From contig NZ_CP016279.1 in assembly GCF_001542625.1 (NCBI RefSeq), positions 9,548,001-9,612,000 on the forward strand: a stretch of DNA of 64,000 nt, in the 5' to 3' direction. A model generated the notes under the pieces. The model saw only the letters and a program-made list of their open reading frames with translations, was not told the DNA's origin and searched no databases. Each line of letters opens with the position of its first letter. Within the stretch, counting starts at the first letter, position 1. A program made the position numbers and the translations under genes. Of the stretch, positions 36,929 through 44,631 are shown piece after piece. This DNA is from Streptomyces griseochromogenes. GTDB taxonomy: Bacteria > Actinomycetota > Actinomycetes > Streptomycetales > Streptomycetaceae.

Positions 36929-37950
36929 CCAGCCCCGACGAGGCCCTCGCGCACTCCGCGTCGAGCGCCGACGCCGCGCCCGGCACCCCGCCGGGCGCGG
37001 CCCGGGGCGCTCACGGTCGCGGTGCGCCGGCGGGTGCCGACTCCTGGCGCAGCCGGCTGTACCGCTGGGACATGAAGGCGTCGCCGTACGTGTTCGTGGC
37101 CCCCTTCTTCGTCCTGTTCGGGGCCTTCACACTGGTCCCGCTGCTCTACACGGCCTGGTACTCGCTGCACAACGTGCAGCTGTCGGCCCTGGACCACCAG
37201 ACCTGGGCGGGCCTGGACAACTACCAGCACCTGCTGTCCTCGGACTTCTTCTGGAACGCCCTGGAGAACACCTTCACCATCGGTCTGATCTCCACCGTTC
37301 CGCAGCTGATGGCGGCCGTCTGGCTGGCCCATCTGCTGAACTACAGGCTGCGCGGCTCGACCGTGTGGCGGGTGGTGATGCTGACTCCGTACGCGACCTC
37401 GGTGGCGGCCGCGACCCTGGTGTTCACGCTGCTGTACTCGTGGGACGGCGGCATGGTCAACTGGGTCCTCCACTTCTTCGGGGCGGGCCCGGTCAACTGG
37501 CGTGAGTCGGACTGGGGTTCGCAGTTCGCGGTGTCCTCGATCGTGATCTGGCGGTGGACCGGGTACAACGCGCTGATCTATCTGGCGGCGATGCAGGCGA
37601 TCCCGACGGATCTGTACGAGTCGGCGGCGATCGACGGTGCCAACCGCTGGCAGCAGTTCCGGCATGTGACGATCCCGCAGCTCAGGCCCACGATTCTGTT
37701 CACGGTCGTCGTCTCCACCATCGGCGCGACCCAGCTCTTCGGCGAGCCGCTGCTGTTCGGCGGGGTCAGCGGCTCCAAGGGCGGCTCGGAGCACCAGTAC
37801 CAGACGCTCGGTCTGTACATGTACGACCAGGGCTGGATCATCGGCAATCTCGGCAAGGCGTCCGCGATCGCCTGGTCGATGTTCCTGATCCTGCTGCTCG
37901 TCGCCGCGGTCAATCTGCTGCTCACCCGACGGCTGAGGAAGAGCCAATGA
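36925..37950 (+). CDS. cebF: Cello-oligosaccharide ABC permease 1
   Basis: Inner-membrane permease of the cellobiose importer, 341 residues. A hydrophilic N-terminal tail of about 45 residues is followed by six helices. The EAA loop reads YESAAIDGANRWQQFRHVTIPQLRP, which docks the ATPase. The GTG at 36925 overlaps the cebE stop (GTGA); longer open frames upstream run inside cebE and are not used. The stop overlaps the cebG ATG. Together with CebG it forms the channel. Confidence 0.95.
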   Translation: MTSPDEALAHSASSADAAPGTPPGAARGAHGRGAPAGADSWRSRLYRWDMKASPYVFVAPFFVLFGAFTLVPLLYTAWYSLHNVQLSALDHQTWAGLDNYQHLLSSDFFWNALENTFTIGLISTVPQLMAAVWLAHLLNYRLRGSTVWRVVMLTPYATSVAAATLVFTLLYSWDGGMVNWVLHFFGAGPVNWRESDWGSQFAVSSIVIWRWTGYNALIYLAAMQAIPTDLYESAAIDGANRWQQFRHVTIPQLRPTILFTVVVSTIGATQLFGEPLLFGGVSGSKGGSEHQYQTLGLYMYDQGWIIGNLGKASAIAWSMFLILLLVAAVNLLLTRRLRKSQ

Positions 37951-38831
37951 CGACCAGTGAAGTCACTGTGCCTGCCGCGAAGGTGAAGCGGCGCCGGGCG
38001 ATGGGCGCGGGCAGGCAGTTGCACGCGGGCCCGGTGACGTATGTCGTGCTGACCGTCTTCGCCCTCGCTTCCCTGGCCCCGCTGGTGTGGACGGCGATCG
38101 CGGCCTCGCGTACCGCCCACCGGCTGGACCAGACTCCGCCGCCGCTGTGGTTCGGCGGCAACCTGTTCAAGAACCTGCAGAGCGCCTGGGACCAGGCGGG
38201 GCTCGGCACCGCGATGTTCAACTCACTGATCGTGGCGGGCACGATCACGGTGAGCACGGTGCTGTTCTCCACGCTGGCCGGCTTCGCCTTCGCCAAGCTG
38301 CGGTTCCGCTTCTCCGGACTGCTGTTGCTGCTGACCATCGGCACGATGATGATCCCGCCGCAGCTGGCCGTCGTACCGCTGTACCTGTGGATGTCGGACC
38401 TCGGCTGGTCCAACCAGCTGCAGACGGTGATCCTGCCGAGCCTGGTGACCGCGTTCGGCACCTTCTTCATGCGGCAGTACCTGGTGCAGGCGCTGCCGTC
38501 GGAGCTGATCGAGGCGGCCCGGGTGGACGGGGCGAGCAGCCTCCGGGTCGTCTGGCACGTGGTCTTCCCGGCCGCCCGGCCCGCGATGGCCGTGCTCGGC
38601 CTGCTGACCTTCGTGTTCGCCTGGAACGACTTCCTGTGGCCGATCATCGCCCTGAACCAGCAGAACCCGACCGTCCAGGTGGCCCTGAACTCGCTCGGCA
38701 CCGGCTATGTCCCGGACCAGGCGGTGATCATGGCCGGCGCCCTGCTCGGCACGCTGCCGCTGCTGATCGCCTTCCTGCTGTTCGGCAAGCAGATCGTGGG
38801 CGGGATCATGCAGGGCGCGATCAAGGGCTGA
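37947..38831 (+). CDS. cebG: Cello-oligosaccharide ABC permease 2
   Basis: Second channel subunit, 294 residues with six helices. A short basic N-terminus leads into TYVVLTVFALASLAPLVWTA. The EAA loop is IEAARVDGASSLRVVWHVVFPAARPAMAVLG, and the late helices include FVFAWNDFLWPIIALNQQNPTVQVAL, typical of the MalG type. Its ATG overlaps the cebF stop by four bases. bglC follows 96 bases later behind a second CebR box, so bglC can be read with the operon or from its own start. Confidence 0.95.
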   Translation: MTTSEVTVPAAKVKRRRAMGAGRQLHAGPVTYVVLTVFALASLAPLVWTAIAASRTAHRLDQTPPPLWFGGNLFKNLQSAWDQAGLGTAMFNSLIVAGTITVSTVLFSTLAGFAFAKLRFRFSGLLLLLTIGTMMIPPQLAVVPLYLWMSDLGWSNQLQTVILPSLVTAFGTFFMRQYLVQALPSELIEAARVDGASSLRVVWHVVFPAARPAMAVLGLLTFVFAWNDFLWPIIALNQQNPTVQVALNSLGTGYVPDQAVIMAGALLGTLPLLIAFLLFGKQIVGGIMQGAIKG

Positions 38832-38914
38832 CCTTCCCCCGAGGGGCCGGGCGACCGCCACCCCGGCCCCTCTCCCCCTCTTCCCACCACCGCACCGGTC
38901 TCCTACGACGTCAA

Positions 38915-38928
38915 TGGGAGCGCTTCCA
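38915..38928. promoter_or_regulatory. CebR box overlapping the bglC ribosome site and start
   Basis: TGGGAGCGCTTCCA is one base off the perfect CebR operator. Its last base is the A of the bglC ATG, and its GGGAG is the likely ribosome site, so the operator overlaps the translation start region. Confidence 0.92.
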
Positions 38929-40361
38929 TGCCCAACACCGTTTCCCCTGCCTCCGTGACCTTTCCCCCCGCCTTCCTGTGGGGCGCCGCCACCTCCGCGT
39001 ACCAGATCGAGGGGGCGGTGCGCGAGGGCGGCCGCACCCCCTCGATCTGGGACACCTTCAGCCATACGCAGGGCAGGACGGCCGGCGGCGAGACCGGTGA
39101 CATCGCCGTCGACCACTACCACCGCTACCGGGACGACGTGGCGCTGATGGCGGAGCTGGGCCTGACCGCCTACCGCTTCTCCGTCTCCTGGTCCCGGGTG
39201 CAGCCCACGGGCCGGGGCCCGGCGGTTCAGATGGGCCTGGACTTCTACCGCCGTCTGGTGGACGAGCTGCTGTCCGCCGGGATCAAGCCGGCGCTCACCC
39301 TCTACCACTGGGACCTGCCGCAGGAGCTGGAGGACGCGGGCGGCTGGCCGGAGCGGGACACCGCCTTCCGGTTCGCCGAGTACGCGCAGCTGGTCGGCGA
39401 GGCGCTCGGCGACCGCGTGGAGCAGTGGATCACCGTCAACGAGCCCTGGTGCAGCGCCTTCCTGGGCTACGGCTCCGGTGTACACGCCCCCGGCCGCACC
39501 GACCCGGCCGCCGCCCTGCGCGCGGCCCACCACCTCAACCTGGCCCACGGCCTGGGCGCGACGGCCCTGCGCTCGGTGATGCCGGCCCGCAACCAGGTCG
39601 CCATCAGCCTCAACTCCGCGGTGGTACGGCCCCTTTCGCAGGAGCCGGCCGACCTCGCGGCGGCCCGCCGGATCGACGACCTGGCCAACGGGATCTTCCA
39701 CGGCCCGATCCTGCACGGTGCGTACCCCGAGTCGCTCTTCCCGGAGACGGCCTCGGTCACCGACTGGTCGTACATCCTCGACGGCGACGTCCGCACCATC
39801 CATGTGCCGCTGGACGCCCTCGGCCTGAACTACTACACCCCGACACTCGTCTCTGCGGCCCCCGGCGAGATCAAGGGGCCGCGCCAGGACGGCCACGGCG
39901 CGAGCGAGCACTCCCCCTGGCCGGGCGCCGGCACCGTGCTGTTCCACCAGACCCCGGGCGAGCGCACCGAGATGGGCTGGACGATCGATCCGACGGGCCT
40001 GCACGAGCTGATCATGCGGTACACGCGGGAGGCACCGGGCCTGCCGCTGTACGTGACCGAGAACGGCGCGGCCTACGACGACAAGCCCGACCCCGACGGC
40101 CGGGTGCACGACCCGGAGCGCATCGCCTACCTGCACGGCCACCTCTCGGCGGTCCGTCGCGCCCTCACCGACGGCGCGGACGTCCGCGGCTACTACCTGT
40201 GGTCCCTGCTGGACAACTTCGAGTGGGCGTACGGCTACGGCAAGCGGTTCGGGGCGGTGTACGTGGACTACGCGACGCTCGAGCGGACGCCGAAGTCGAG
40301 TGCGCGGTGGTACGGCGAGGCGGCGCGGACGGGGGCGCTGCCGGCGGTGCAGGCCGACTAG
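38928..40361 (+). CDS. bglC: Intracellular beta-glucosidase, GH1
   Basis: Hydrolyses imported cellobiose/cellotriose to glucose; 477 residues, no signal peptide. GH1 marks are [15 protein letters not shown] near the start, TVNEPW with the acid/base Glu172, and [11 protein letters not shown] with the nucleophile Glu378. [18 protein letters not shown] near the C-terminus is the usual glucose-binding loop. It is the last gene of the ceb cluster and has its own CebR box overlapping its ribosome site. Confidence 0.95.
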   Translation: MPNTVSPASVTFPPAFLWGAATSAYQIEGAVREGGRTPSIWDTFSHTQGRTAGGETGDIAVDHYHRYRDDVALMAELGLTAYRFSVSWSRVQPTGRGPAVQMGLDFYRRLVDELLSAGIKPALTLYHWDLPQELEDAGGWPERDTAFRFAEYAQLVGEALGDRVEQWITVNEPWCSAFLGYGSGVHAPGRTDPAAALRAAHHLNLAHGLGATALRSVMPARNQVAISLNSAVVRPLSQEPADLAAARRIDDLANGIFHGPILHGAYPESLFPETASVTDWSYILDGDVRTIHVPLDALGLNYYTPTLVSAAPGEIKGPRQDGHGASEHSPWPGAGTVLFHQTPGERTEMGWTIDPTGLHELIMRYTREAPGLPLYVTENGAAYDDKPDPDGRVHDPERIAYLHGHLSAVRRALTDGADVRGYYLWSLLDNFEWAYGYGKRFGAVYVDYATLERTPKSSARWYGEAARTGALPAVQAD

Positions 40362-40369
40362 CGGAGCGG

Positions 40370-40397
40370 GGCGCGGCACGCCGGGGAGTGCCGCGCC
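40370..40397. terminator. Terminator after bglC
   Basis: Perfect 10-bp arms (GGCGCGGCAC at 40370-40379, GTGCCGCGCC at 40388-40397) with an eight-base loop, nine bases after the bglC stop and before the convergent lipoprotein gene. Confidence 0.8.
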
Positions 40398-40404
40398 GGT
40401 GCGC

Positions 40405-40950
40405 TCAGGAGCCGAAGAGCTCGGTCATCTCGGTGAGCTTGCCGTCGCCGCCCACGGCCACGTCGAAGTAGTTCTCGCCATAGCAGTCGCTGGTGTCGGC
40501 CTTGGCCGTGGCGGTGTCCTGCGCGGTGCCGTTGACGCAGACCCGGATGTGCTCGAGGCCGCCGCCGGCGGCGGTCGTCTTCGCCGGCCCGCTCTTCTTC
40601 ACGTGGAGGAGCGTGATGGGGGTGTCGCCGGACTCGACGGTGTACTCGTGTTCCTTCCCGCCCGCCTGGTAGAAGGCGCCCTCGGTGGAGCTGCAGTGCT
40701 GTACGGCGTCCTTGGTGGTGAGCGTGTTCATCGCGCCGGAGACGCTCTCGACCAGGACGTACTTGTGGCCCTTGGCGAGGGTCGGGCAGCCGCCCTTGGC
40801 GGTGGGGCTCGCGGAGGCGGAAGGGCTCGCGGTACCGGTGGGGCTCGCGGTACCGGTGGCCTCGGCGGTGTCCTCGGGCTGACAGGCGGTCAGCGTGAGT
40901 GCGGCGCAGGCGAGTGCGGTCGCGGCAAGGGCATGGCGAATGGACGTCAC
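40405..40950 (-). CDS. Secreted lipoprotein, unknown function
   Basis: Lipoprotein of 181 residues. The signal peptide has the lipobox LTAC at residues 20-23, followed by a Thr/Pro/Ser linker with repeated TGTASPT-like units and a compact domain of about 120 residues. That domain has four Cys (GGCPTLAKG, VQHCSS, HIRVCVNG, TSDCYGEN), which could form two disulfides. No known family was recognised. Its upstream region holds an 18-base perfect palindrome beside an A+T-rich -10-like element. Confidence 0.82.
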   Translation of the reverse strand: MTSIRHALAATALACAALTLTACQPEDTAEATGTASPTGTASPSASASPTAKGGCPTLAKGHKYVLVESVSGAMNTLTTKDAVQHCSSTEGAFYQAGGKEHEYTVESGDTPITLLHVKKSGPAKTTAAGGGLEHIRVCVNGTAQDTATAKADTSDCYGENYFDVAVGGDGKLTEMTELFGS

Positions 40951-41074
40951 GGTTCCCCCGAAGTGGTGCGGCCGGGCACGGGCGGCCCGGCGGATGACAT
41001 GAGAAAGGGACCGTGCGTCGCTGTGACGGACGACGTCCGGCCCCGGTCGAAGATCGACCCGAGCCGGAACTATA

Positions 41075-41092
41075 TAGGCATGATCATGCCTA
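41075..41092. promoter_or_regulatory. Perfect 18-base palindrome, possible operator
   Basis: TAGGCATGATCATGCCTA is a perfect palindrome without spacer. On the minus strand it is followed by TATATAG, a good -10 element for the lipoprotein gene that starts at 40950. It is much more A+T-rich than its surroundings. Confidence 0.6.
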
Positions 41093-41122
41093 GTCGGCAG
41101 AGGACGCGCGGCCCCCGGCGTG

Positions 41123-42595
41123 TCAGTTCAGGGCGCCGAACGCCTTCGAGAACGCGAACTTGTCCTGGGCGATCGAGCTGCACGTGGCGTCGGCGGTGGG
41201 CTTGGGACCGCCGTCGCACTGCTTGTCGCGGGTCGCGGACCACATGGAGAGCCAGCCGAGGCCCTTGGACTTGGCGAAGTTCACCAGCTGGGTGGCGTCG
41301 TCGACCTTGAAGACCTCGGAGGAGACGTCGTTGACGCCGATCATCGGGGTGACCGCGACCGTCTTCCAGGCGGCGGAGTCGGACAGGCCGAGCACGCTCT
41401 TGACCTGCGCCTGGGTGGCGGTGGCCGCCTGCTGCGCGTAGTCGCCCATGTCGCCGTTGTACGAGGCGCCGTAGTCCATCGCCATGATGTTGACGGTGTC
41501 GGTCTTCACGCCGTTGGACTTGGCGTTGGCGAGGAGGTTCACGCCGTCCTGGGTCAGGCCCTCGGGCATCACCGGGAGGGTGAAGGAGACGTCCAGGTTC
41601 GGGTGCTGGGCCTGGAGCTTGGCGATGGCCTGGGCGCGACGGGTGTTGGCGGCCGTGTTGGGCAGGGCACCGCCCTCGATGTCGAAGTCGACCTTGGTCA
41701 GCTTGAAGGCGTCGACCGCCTTGCCGTAGGCGGTCGCCAGCGCGTCCGCGGAGGAGCAGGTGGTGGCGAGCTCCGAACCGGAGGCGCCGCCGAAGGAGAC
41801 CCGGACGTCACCGCCCTTGGCGCGCAGGGAGCCGATCTGGGCGGCCACGCCGTCGCTGGTGAGGTCCGTGACCCCGCCCCACTTGGGGGTGCAGCCCCCG
41901 CCGTCCGTGATGAAGGCCAGGTTGAAGTTCTTGACGCCGGTCGCGTCCGCGGCGGCCAACAGGTCGAAGGCCGGGTAGAGGGAGGTGTCGACGTAGGGCG
42001 CGAAGCCGGCGGAGGCGGCGGTGCCGCTGCCCGTGCTCGCGGTGGGGGTGGGGGTCGCGCTCTGCGTGGGCGGGGCGCTCTTCGTCGGGGTCGGGGTGGT
42101 GGTCTTGGTGGGGGTCGGGGCCGGCGACGGGGTCTGGGTCGGGCGGCCGCTCGGCTCGGGGGTGGCACCGCCGTCCGCGGAACACTGCCCGCCGTCGATC
42201 CGGCAACCGGTCGGGGCGCCGGTGCCGTTGACCACGAAGCCGACGGTGACCGACTTGCCCGGGGCCAGGCCCTCCGTGTCCCACTTGGCGGGCTTCACGG
42301 TGACGTGCTGCCCGCTGACGCTCGACTCGCCGTTCCACAGCGAGCTGAGCTTCGCGCCCGCGGGAAGGTCGAACTCCAGCGTCCAGGTCTTCTCCGTCCG
42401 GCCGCTGTCGTTGGTGACGACGTACTGCGCGGTGTAGCCCGTCGACCAGTCGCTGGTCCTCGTGTACGCGGCGCCGACACCGGCCGCGTGTGCGGTGCCG
42501 GTCAGCAGGACCGCGCCGCCACCGACCACGGCAGCGGCCACCAGGCCGCCGATCGCCTTGTTCCTGCCACTGATCCTGCGCCGGTGCGTGCTCAT
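41123..42595 (-). CDS. Secreted chitinase-like GH18 protein with CBM2
   Basis: Exported protein of 490 residues. After the signal peptide (AIGGLVAAAVVGGGAVLL...AHA) comes a family-2 carbohydrate-binding module at about 38-145 (WSTGYTAQYVVTNDSGRTEKTW, WNGESSVSGQHVTVKP). A long Thr/Pro linker follows, then a GH18 domain from about 195. The active-site strand reads LTKVDFDIEGG, keeping the D-x-D-x-E core with the acid Glu, though the outer Asp of DxxDxDxE is Thr. A DasR-like site lies about 135 bases upstream, as expected for chitin genes. Confidence 0.9.
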   Translation of the reverse strand: MSTHRRRISGRNKAIGGLVAAAVVGGGAVLLTGTAHAAGVGAAYTRTSDWSTGYTAQYVVTNDSGRTEKTWTLEFDLPAGAKLSSLWNGESSVSGQHVTVKPAKWDTEGLAPGKSVTVGFVVNGTGAPTGCRIDGGQCSADGGATPEPSGRPTQTPSPAPTPTKTTTPTPTKSAPPTQSATPTPTASTGSGTAASAGFAPYVDTSLYPAFDLLAAADATGVKNFNLAFITDGGGCTPKWGGVTDLTSDGVAAQIGSLRAKGGDVRVSFGGASGSELATTCSSADALATAYGKAVDAFKLTKVDFDIEGGALPNTAANTRRAQAIAKLQAQHPNLDVSFTLPVMPEGLTQDGVNLLANAKSNGVKTDTVNIMAMDYGASYNGDMGDYAQQAATATQAQVKSVLGLSDSAAWKTVAVTPMIGVNDVSSEVFKVDDATQLVNFAKSKGLGWLSMWSATRDKQCDGGPKPTADATCSSIAQDKFAFSKAFGALN

Positions 42596-42729
42596 GCGCG
42601 TGCCTGCCTTCGTTCATCGCGGGGGTGTGGTGCGGCAGCACGCTAGCGATCCGGAATCGGACAAACGGCTTGATAGGGACGGGCTTTGAAGTCCTTAGGG
42701 TGCGCTTAAGGATGGGATCGGGGACGGTT

Positions 42730-42745
42730 AAAGGTCGAGACCAAT
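42730..42745. promoter_or_regulatory. DasR-like responsive element upstream of the chitinase
   Basis: Read on the minus strand, ATTGGTCTCGACCTTT matches 12 of 16 positions of the recalled dre consensus, including TGGTCT and GACC. It lies 135 bases upstream of the GH18 start. Confidence 0.6.
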
Positions 42746-42840
42746 TTCGCGTGCGGGGGCGCGCGGGCGCAGGCGGACGCGCGGCGGTGCCATCACGGGC
42801 CGAGGCGAGCGCTCAACAAGGTCCGGGCCGTCGATTTCGG

Positions 42841-43674
42841 CTACTCGGCGGCCTGGCGCGAGGTGGCGTGGAGGGAGCCGAGCAGGCCCAGGGCCTGGGC
42901 GCCGGGGCTGCCGGGCTCGGCCTGGTAGACGACGAGCTGCTGGCCCGGAGCGTCGCGTACGTCGAAGGCCTGGTAGGTCAGGGTCAGGGGGCCGACATCC
43001 GGGTGGAGGAGATGCTTGGCGTCCTGCGTCTTGCCGCGCACGGTGTGGGTGTTCCACAGACGGGTGAAGTCCGCGCTGTGCTCGGTGAGGACCCGGACGA
43101 GCTCCCGCAGCCGTGGGCTGTCCGGGTCGAGACCGGCCGTCTGGCGCAGATGCCCCACGGTGGCCTGTGCCGTGCGGCTCCACCGGGTGTAGAACTGCCG
43201 GCCCGCCGGGTCGAGGAAGGTCATGCGGGCCAGGTTGTCCACCTGCTCGAAGGGTGAGTGCAGGGCTTCGGCCAGGGCGTTGGCCGCCAGGACGTCCAAG
43301 GTCCGGTTGATGACGAACGCCGGGGCGCCCGGGTGACCGTCCATCAGCTGGCGCAGGGCGGGACCGACCCGGTCCGTGGTGTGGGTGTACTGGTGGCCCG
43401 GCGCTGTCCCTGCCAGGTGGTGCAGGTGCGCGTAGGCGTCGGGGTCCAGCCGCAGGGCGCGGCCGAGCGCGTCCAGTACCTGGGCCGAGGGGTGCCGTTC
43501 GCGCCCCTGTTCCAGCCGGGTGTAGTAGTCCGCGTTCACCCCGGCCAGGACGGCGACCTCCTCGCGGCGCAGTCCGGCGACCCTGCGCACGCCGTAGCTC
43601 GCCATGCCGACGTCCCGCGGCCGCAGGGCCGCCCTGCGGGCGCGCAGGAACTCTCCCAGGTGGTTGTCGGTCAT
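42841..43674 (-). CDS. XRE-type regulator with MmyB-like ligand domain
   Basis: DNA-binding regulator of 277 residues. The helix-turn-helix is at about 1-85 (LGEFLRARRAALRP, RVAGLRREEVAVLAGVNADYYTRLEQGRERHPS). The C-terminal two thirds is the MmyB-like PAS domain (NRTLDVLAANALAEALHSPF, ARMTFLDPAGRQFYTRWSRTAQATVGHLR). It is divergent from a short-chain dehydrogenase, with a perfect 9-bp inverted repeat between them. It probably controls that dehydrogenase, perhaps in response to a fatty-acid-like ligand (inference). Confidence 0.92.
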   Translation of the reverse strand: MTDNHLGEFLRARRAALRPRDVGMASYGVRRVAGLRREEVAVLAGVNADYYTRLEQGRERHPSAQVLDALGRALRLDPDAYAHLHHLAGTAPGHQYTHTTDRVGPALRQLMDGHPGAPAFVINRTLDVLAANALAEALHSPFEQVDNLARMTFLDPAGRQFYTRWSRTAQATVGHLRQTAGLDPDSPRLRELVRVLTEHSADFTRLWNTHTVRGKTQDAKHLLHPDVGPLTLTYQAFDVRDAPGQQLVVYQAEPGSPGAQALGLLGSLHATSRQAAE

Positions 43675-43706
43675 GTCCTCAGGCTAGGCCGCGGGGGCGG
43701 CGTGCT

Positions 43707-43729
43707 GCCTGGGTGTGGTGCACCCAGGC
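43707..43729. promoter_or_regulatory. Operator between XRE regulator and SDR gene
   Basis: Perfect 9-bp inverted repeat GCCTGGGTG / CACCCAGGC around the spacer TGGTG. It lies 33 bases upstream of the regulator start and 83 before the dehydrogenase, so both promoters could be covered. Confidence 0.72.
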
Positions 43730-43811
43730 GGTACACGTCCTGGCCGGCGGTCTTCGGCCTGCCCAGACTCGGCCGGGCAGGACTCGTGCTCCACCGAGAG
43801 GAACAGCAGGC

Positions 43812-44546
43812 ATGACAGACGCAGCCAAGGTCGTGGCGATCACCGGGGCGAGCAGCGGCATCGGGGAGGCGACCGCCCGCCGGCTCGCCGCCGACGGCCA
43901 CCACCTGCTCCTCGGAGCACGGCGCACCGCTCGCCTCGACGCGCTGACCAGGGAGATCGCCGCCGCGGGCGGCACCGCGGCGTTCCAGCGGCTGGACGTC
44001 ACGGATGCCGACGACGTCCGGGCCTTCGTGTCCGCCGCCCACGAGCGCTACGGCCGAGTGGACGTGGTGGTCAACAACGCCGGGGTGATGCCGCTCTCGC
44101 CCTTGGAAGCGCTCAAGACCGATGAGTGGGACCGCATGATCGACGTGAACGTGCGGGGGGTTCTGCACGGTATCGCCGCCGCCCTGCCCGTGATGCGCGC
44201 TCAGGGCGGCGGGCACGTCGTGAACATCGCCTCCGTCGGCGCGTACGAGGTCTCACCCACGGCCGCCGTCTACTGCGCCACCAAGTTCGCCGTCCGCGCG
44301 ATCTCCGAAGGACTGCGCCAGGAGTCCGCCGGCGACATCCGGGTCACTCTCGTCTCCCCGGGCGTGACCGAGTCCGAACTCGCCGACACCATCTCCGACC
44401 CCGCTGCCCGGAAGGCCATGAAGACGTACCGCGCGGTGGCACTGCCCGCCTCCGCCATCGCGGATGCCATCGCCTACGCCGTTTCCCAGCCTTCGGAGGT
44501 CGACGTCAACGAGATCGTCGTCCGTCCCGCCGCCGGCGCCCAATGA
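43812..44546 (+). CDS. Short-chain dehydrogenase/reductase
   Basis: NAD(P)-dependent oxidoreductase of the classical SDR type, 244 residues. The cofactor motif is TGASSGIGEATARRLA, with GARR after the second strand favouring NADP. NNAGVMPLSP and the active site S...YCATK (VNIASVGAYEVSPTAAVYCATKFAV) are intact. The substrate is unknown. It is divergent from the XRE/MmyB regulator, a pairing common in actinomycetes. The ATG at 43812 follows an AGGAACAGCAGG stretch. Confidence 0.92.
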   Translation: MTDAAKVVAITGASSGIGEATARRLAADGHHLLLGARRTARLDALTREIAAAGGTAAFQRLDVTDADDVRAFVSAAHERYGRVDVVVNNAGVMPLSPLEALKTDEWDRMIDVNVRGVLHGIAAALPVMRAQGGGHVVNIASVGAYEVSPTAAVYCATKFAVRAISEGLRQESAGDIRVTLVSPGVTESELADTISDPAARKAMKTYRAVALPASAIADAIAYAVSQPSEVDVNEIVVRPAAGAQ

Positions 44547-44552
44547 CCCCTG

Positions 44553-44630
44553 CGGGAAGGGGGGAAGGGCGGGAAAGAGAGGAAGGGCGAGGAGGAGAGG
44601 AGGGGCGAGGAGGACAGGAGCTGCCTGGCC
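44553..44630. repeat. Polypurine tract
   Basis: About 78 bases of nearly pure G/A on the plus strand, made of irregular GGAAGGG, GAGGAG and GGGCGAGGAGG units. It lies between the convergent SDR and histidine-kinase gene ends and shows no coding pattern. It may help stop transcription or form unusual DNA (inference). Confidence 0.7.
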
Positions 44631-44631
44631 C

